A DNA stretch of 64,000 nt from Taudactylus pleione. Its lineage: Eukaryota; Chordata; Amphibia; Anura; Myobatrachidae. How positions within the stretch are numbered: the stretch's first letter is position 1; each line of letters opens with the position of its first letter. The notes under the pieces are model-generated. The model did no database searches, was not told where the DNA came from, and saw only the letters and a program-made list of their open reading frames with translations. Location: assembly GCA_031769625.1 (NCBI GenBank), contig JAUIMM010000579.1:1736001-1800000 (forward strand), in the 5' to 3' direction. Position numbers and translations under genes: made by a program. This document shows positions 63,711 to 64,000 of the stretch, piece by piece.

Positions 63711-64000
63711 AAGTGTAACTCCCACTATACCATCAGTAATAGTAACGTGCCCCCAGTTAGTGTCGCTCCCAATATACCTTCAGTAATAGTAACGTGACTC
63801 CAGTAATTGTAACTCCCAATATCCCAACAGTAATAGTAACGTGCCTCCAGTAATTGTAACTCCCACTATACCATCAGTAATAGTAACGTGCCTCCAGTAA
63901 GTGTCACTCCCAATATACCATCAGTAATAGTTACGAGCCCCCAGTAAGTGTAACTCCCACTATACCATCAGCAATAGTAACGTGCCCCCAGTTAGTGTCG
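63711..64000 (+). repeat. Hexamer (282-bp) local duplication at window end
   Basis: The ACCTTCAG, GTGACTCCAG, ATCCCAACAG monomer series at about 63.49-63.60 kb appears again 282 bp (six monomers) later. In C1-C3 the equivalent place continues with GTGTCACTCCCACTATACC, so the duplication is private to this copy. The array runs off the window. Confidence 0.75.

Larger units (their letters stand above)
1..64000 (+). repeat. 47-bp satellite DNA array filling the window
   Basis: Every stretch read is a copy or variant of one 47-bp unit arranged head to tail. The majority unit has A16 C13 G7 T11, about 43% GC, with C exceeding G on this strand. Length variants are 50 bp (three extra bases giving AATAATATACC, or AATCATATACC), 43 bp (four bases lost, CCCAGTGTCACTCCC) and one-base changes in the C run. 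I saw no GGG run on the plus strand, which argues against any inverted segment, because a reversed monomer would show a G5 run. The array enters mid-monomer at base 1 and is still running at base 64000. No family name is recognised. The strand given is simply the strand as written. Confidence 0.98.

Noticed and set aside
1..64000. CRISPR array
   Set aside because: Regular 47-bp spacing exists, but there are no unique spacers between repeats: the entire unit repeats, and there are no cas genes.
1..64000. Telomere repeat or simple microsatellite
   Set aside because: The unit is 47 bp and complex; no TTAGGG-like or short-unit runs were seen.
1..64000. CENP-B box in the monomer
   Set aside because: I looked for the TTCG...CGGG pattern and the consensus monomer has nothing like it. 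Centromere function cannot be inferred from this motif.
1..64000. Inverted segments or hairpin junctions
   Set aside because: A reversed monomer would show GGGGG and GGTATATTGGG on the plus strand; none was seen.
1..64000. tRNA, rRNA or other structured RNA genes
   Set aside because: The consensus monomer lacks A and B box patterns and strong dyads, and no non-satellite stretch is long enough to hold one.

Overview
The whole 64 kb window is one uninterrupted, head-to-tail satellite array. The unit is a 47-bp monomer present in roughly 1,350 copies (my estimate from window length and unit length). I found no unique sequence, protein gene, RNA gene, transposon, CRISPR array or inverted segment. 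Every monomer reads in the same direction and both ends of the window lie inside the array, so it is longer than 64 kb. Long nested tandem organisation points to a eukaryotic satellite, probably from a long-read assembly and from a heterochromatic site such as a pericentromere, centromere, subtelomere or sex chromosome. The commonest substitutions fall at a CpG in the monomer and look like deamination of methylated cytosine, which fits a DNA-methylating genome, perhaps a vertebrate. I do not recognise the satellite family and cannot name the species.

The monomer can be written as three pieces: CAGTAAGTGTAACTCCC, then AATATACCAT, then CAGTAATAGTAACGTGCCCC. The first and third pieces resemble each other, so the 47-bp unit probably arose from a shorter unit of about 20 bp. 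Main variants are a 50-bp form with three extra bases in the AT-rich middle, a 43-bp form lacking four bases near the start, and C-run length changes (4 to 6).

Layout. 1-6.1 kb: rich in 50-bp variants, with diverged duplications of 1,332 and 1,175 bp. 6.1-8.9 kb: irregular monomers without long-range order. 8.9-12.8 kb: two copies of a 1,858-bp higher-order repeat (HOR), with a diverged relative at 3.9-5.3 kb and a partial one at 14.4-15.0 kb. 12.8-16.9 kb: mosaic, with a 238-bp pentamer repeat. 16.9-20.7 kb: HOR series with a period near 1,080 bp. 19.5-30.4 kb: a block of about 3.3 kb present twice, 7.6-7.7 kb apart. 24.9-27.0 kb: precursor copies of the later X unit. 31.6-59.2 kb: three copies of a large composite HOR (10,470, 6,857 and about 10,330 bp) built from sub-blocks X, Z and Y. 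59.2-64 kb: a rearranged continuation of the same material.

The left part is more diverged and mosaic. The right part consists of nearly identical multi-kilobase copies. This suggests the window runs from an older zone into a recently amplified one. Open reading frames here are by-products of the repeat: 47 is not a multiple of 3, the minus strand has only one stop per monomer (a TGA), and reading frames appear wherever a variant monomer has lost that TGA.
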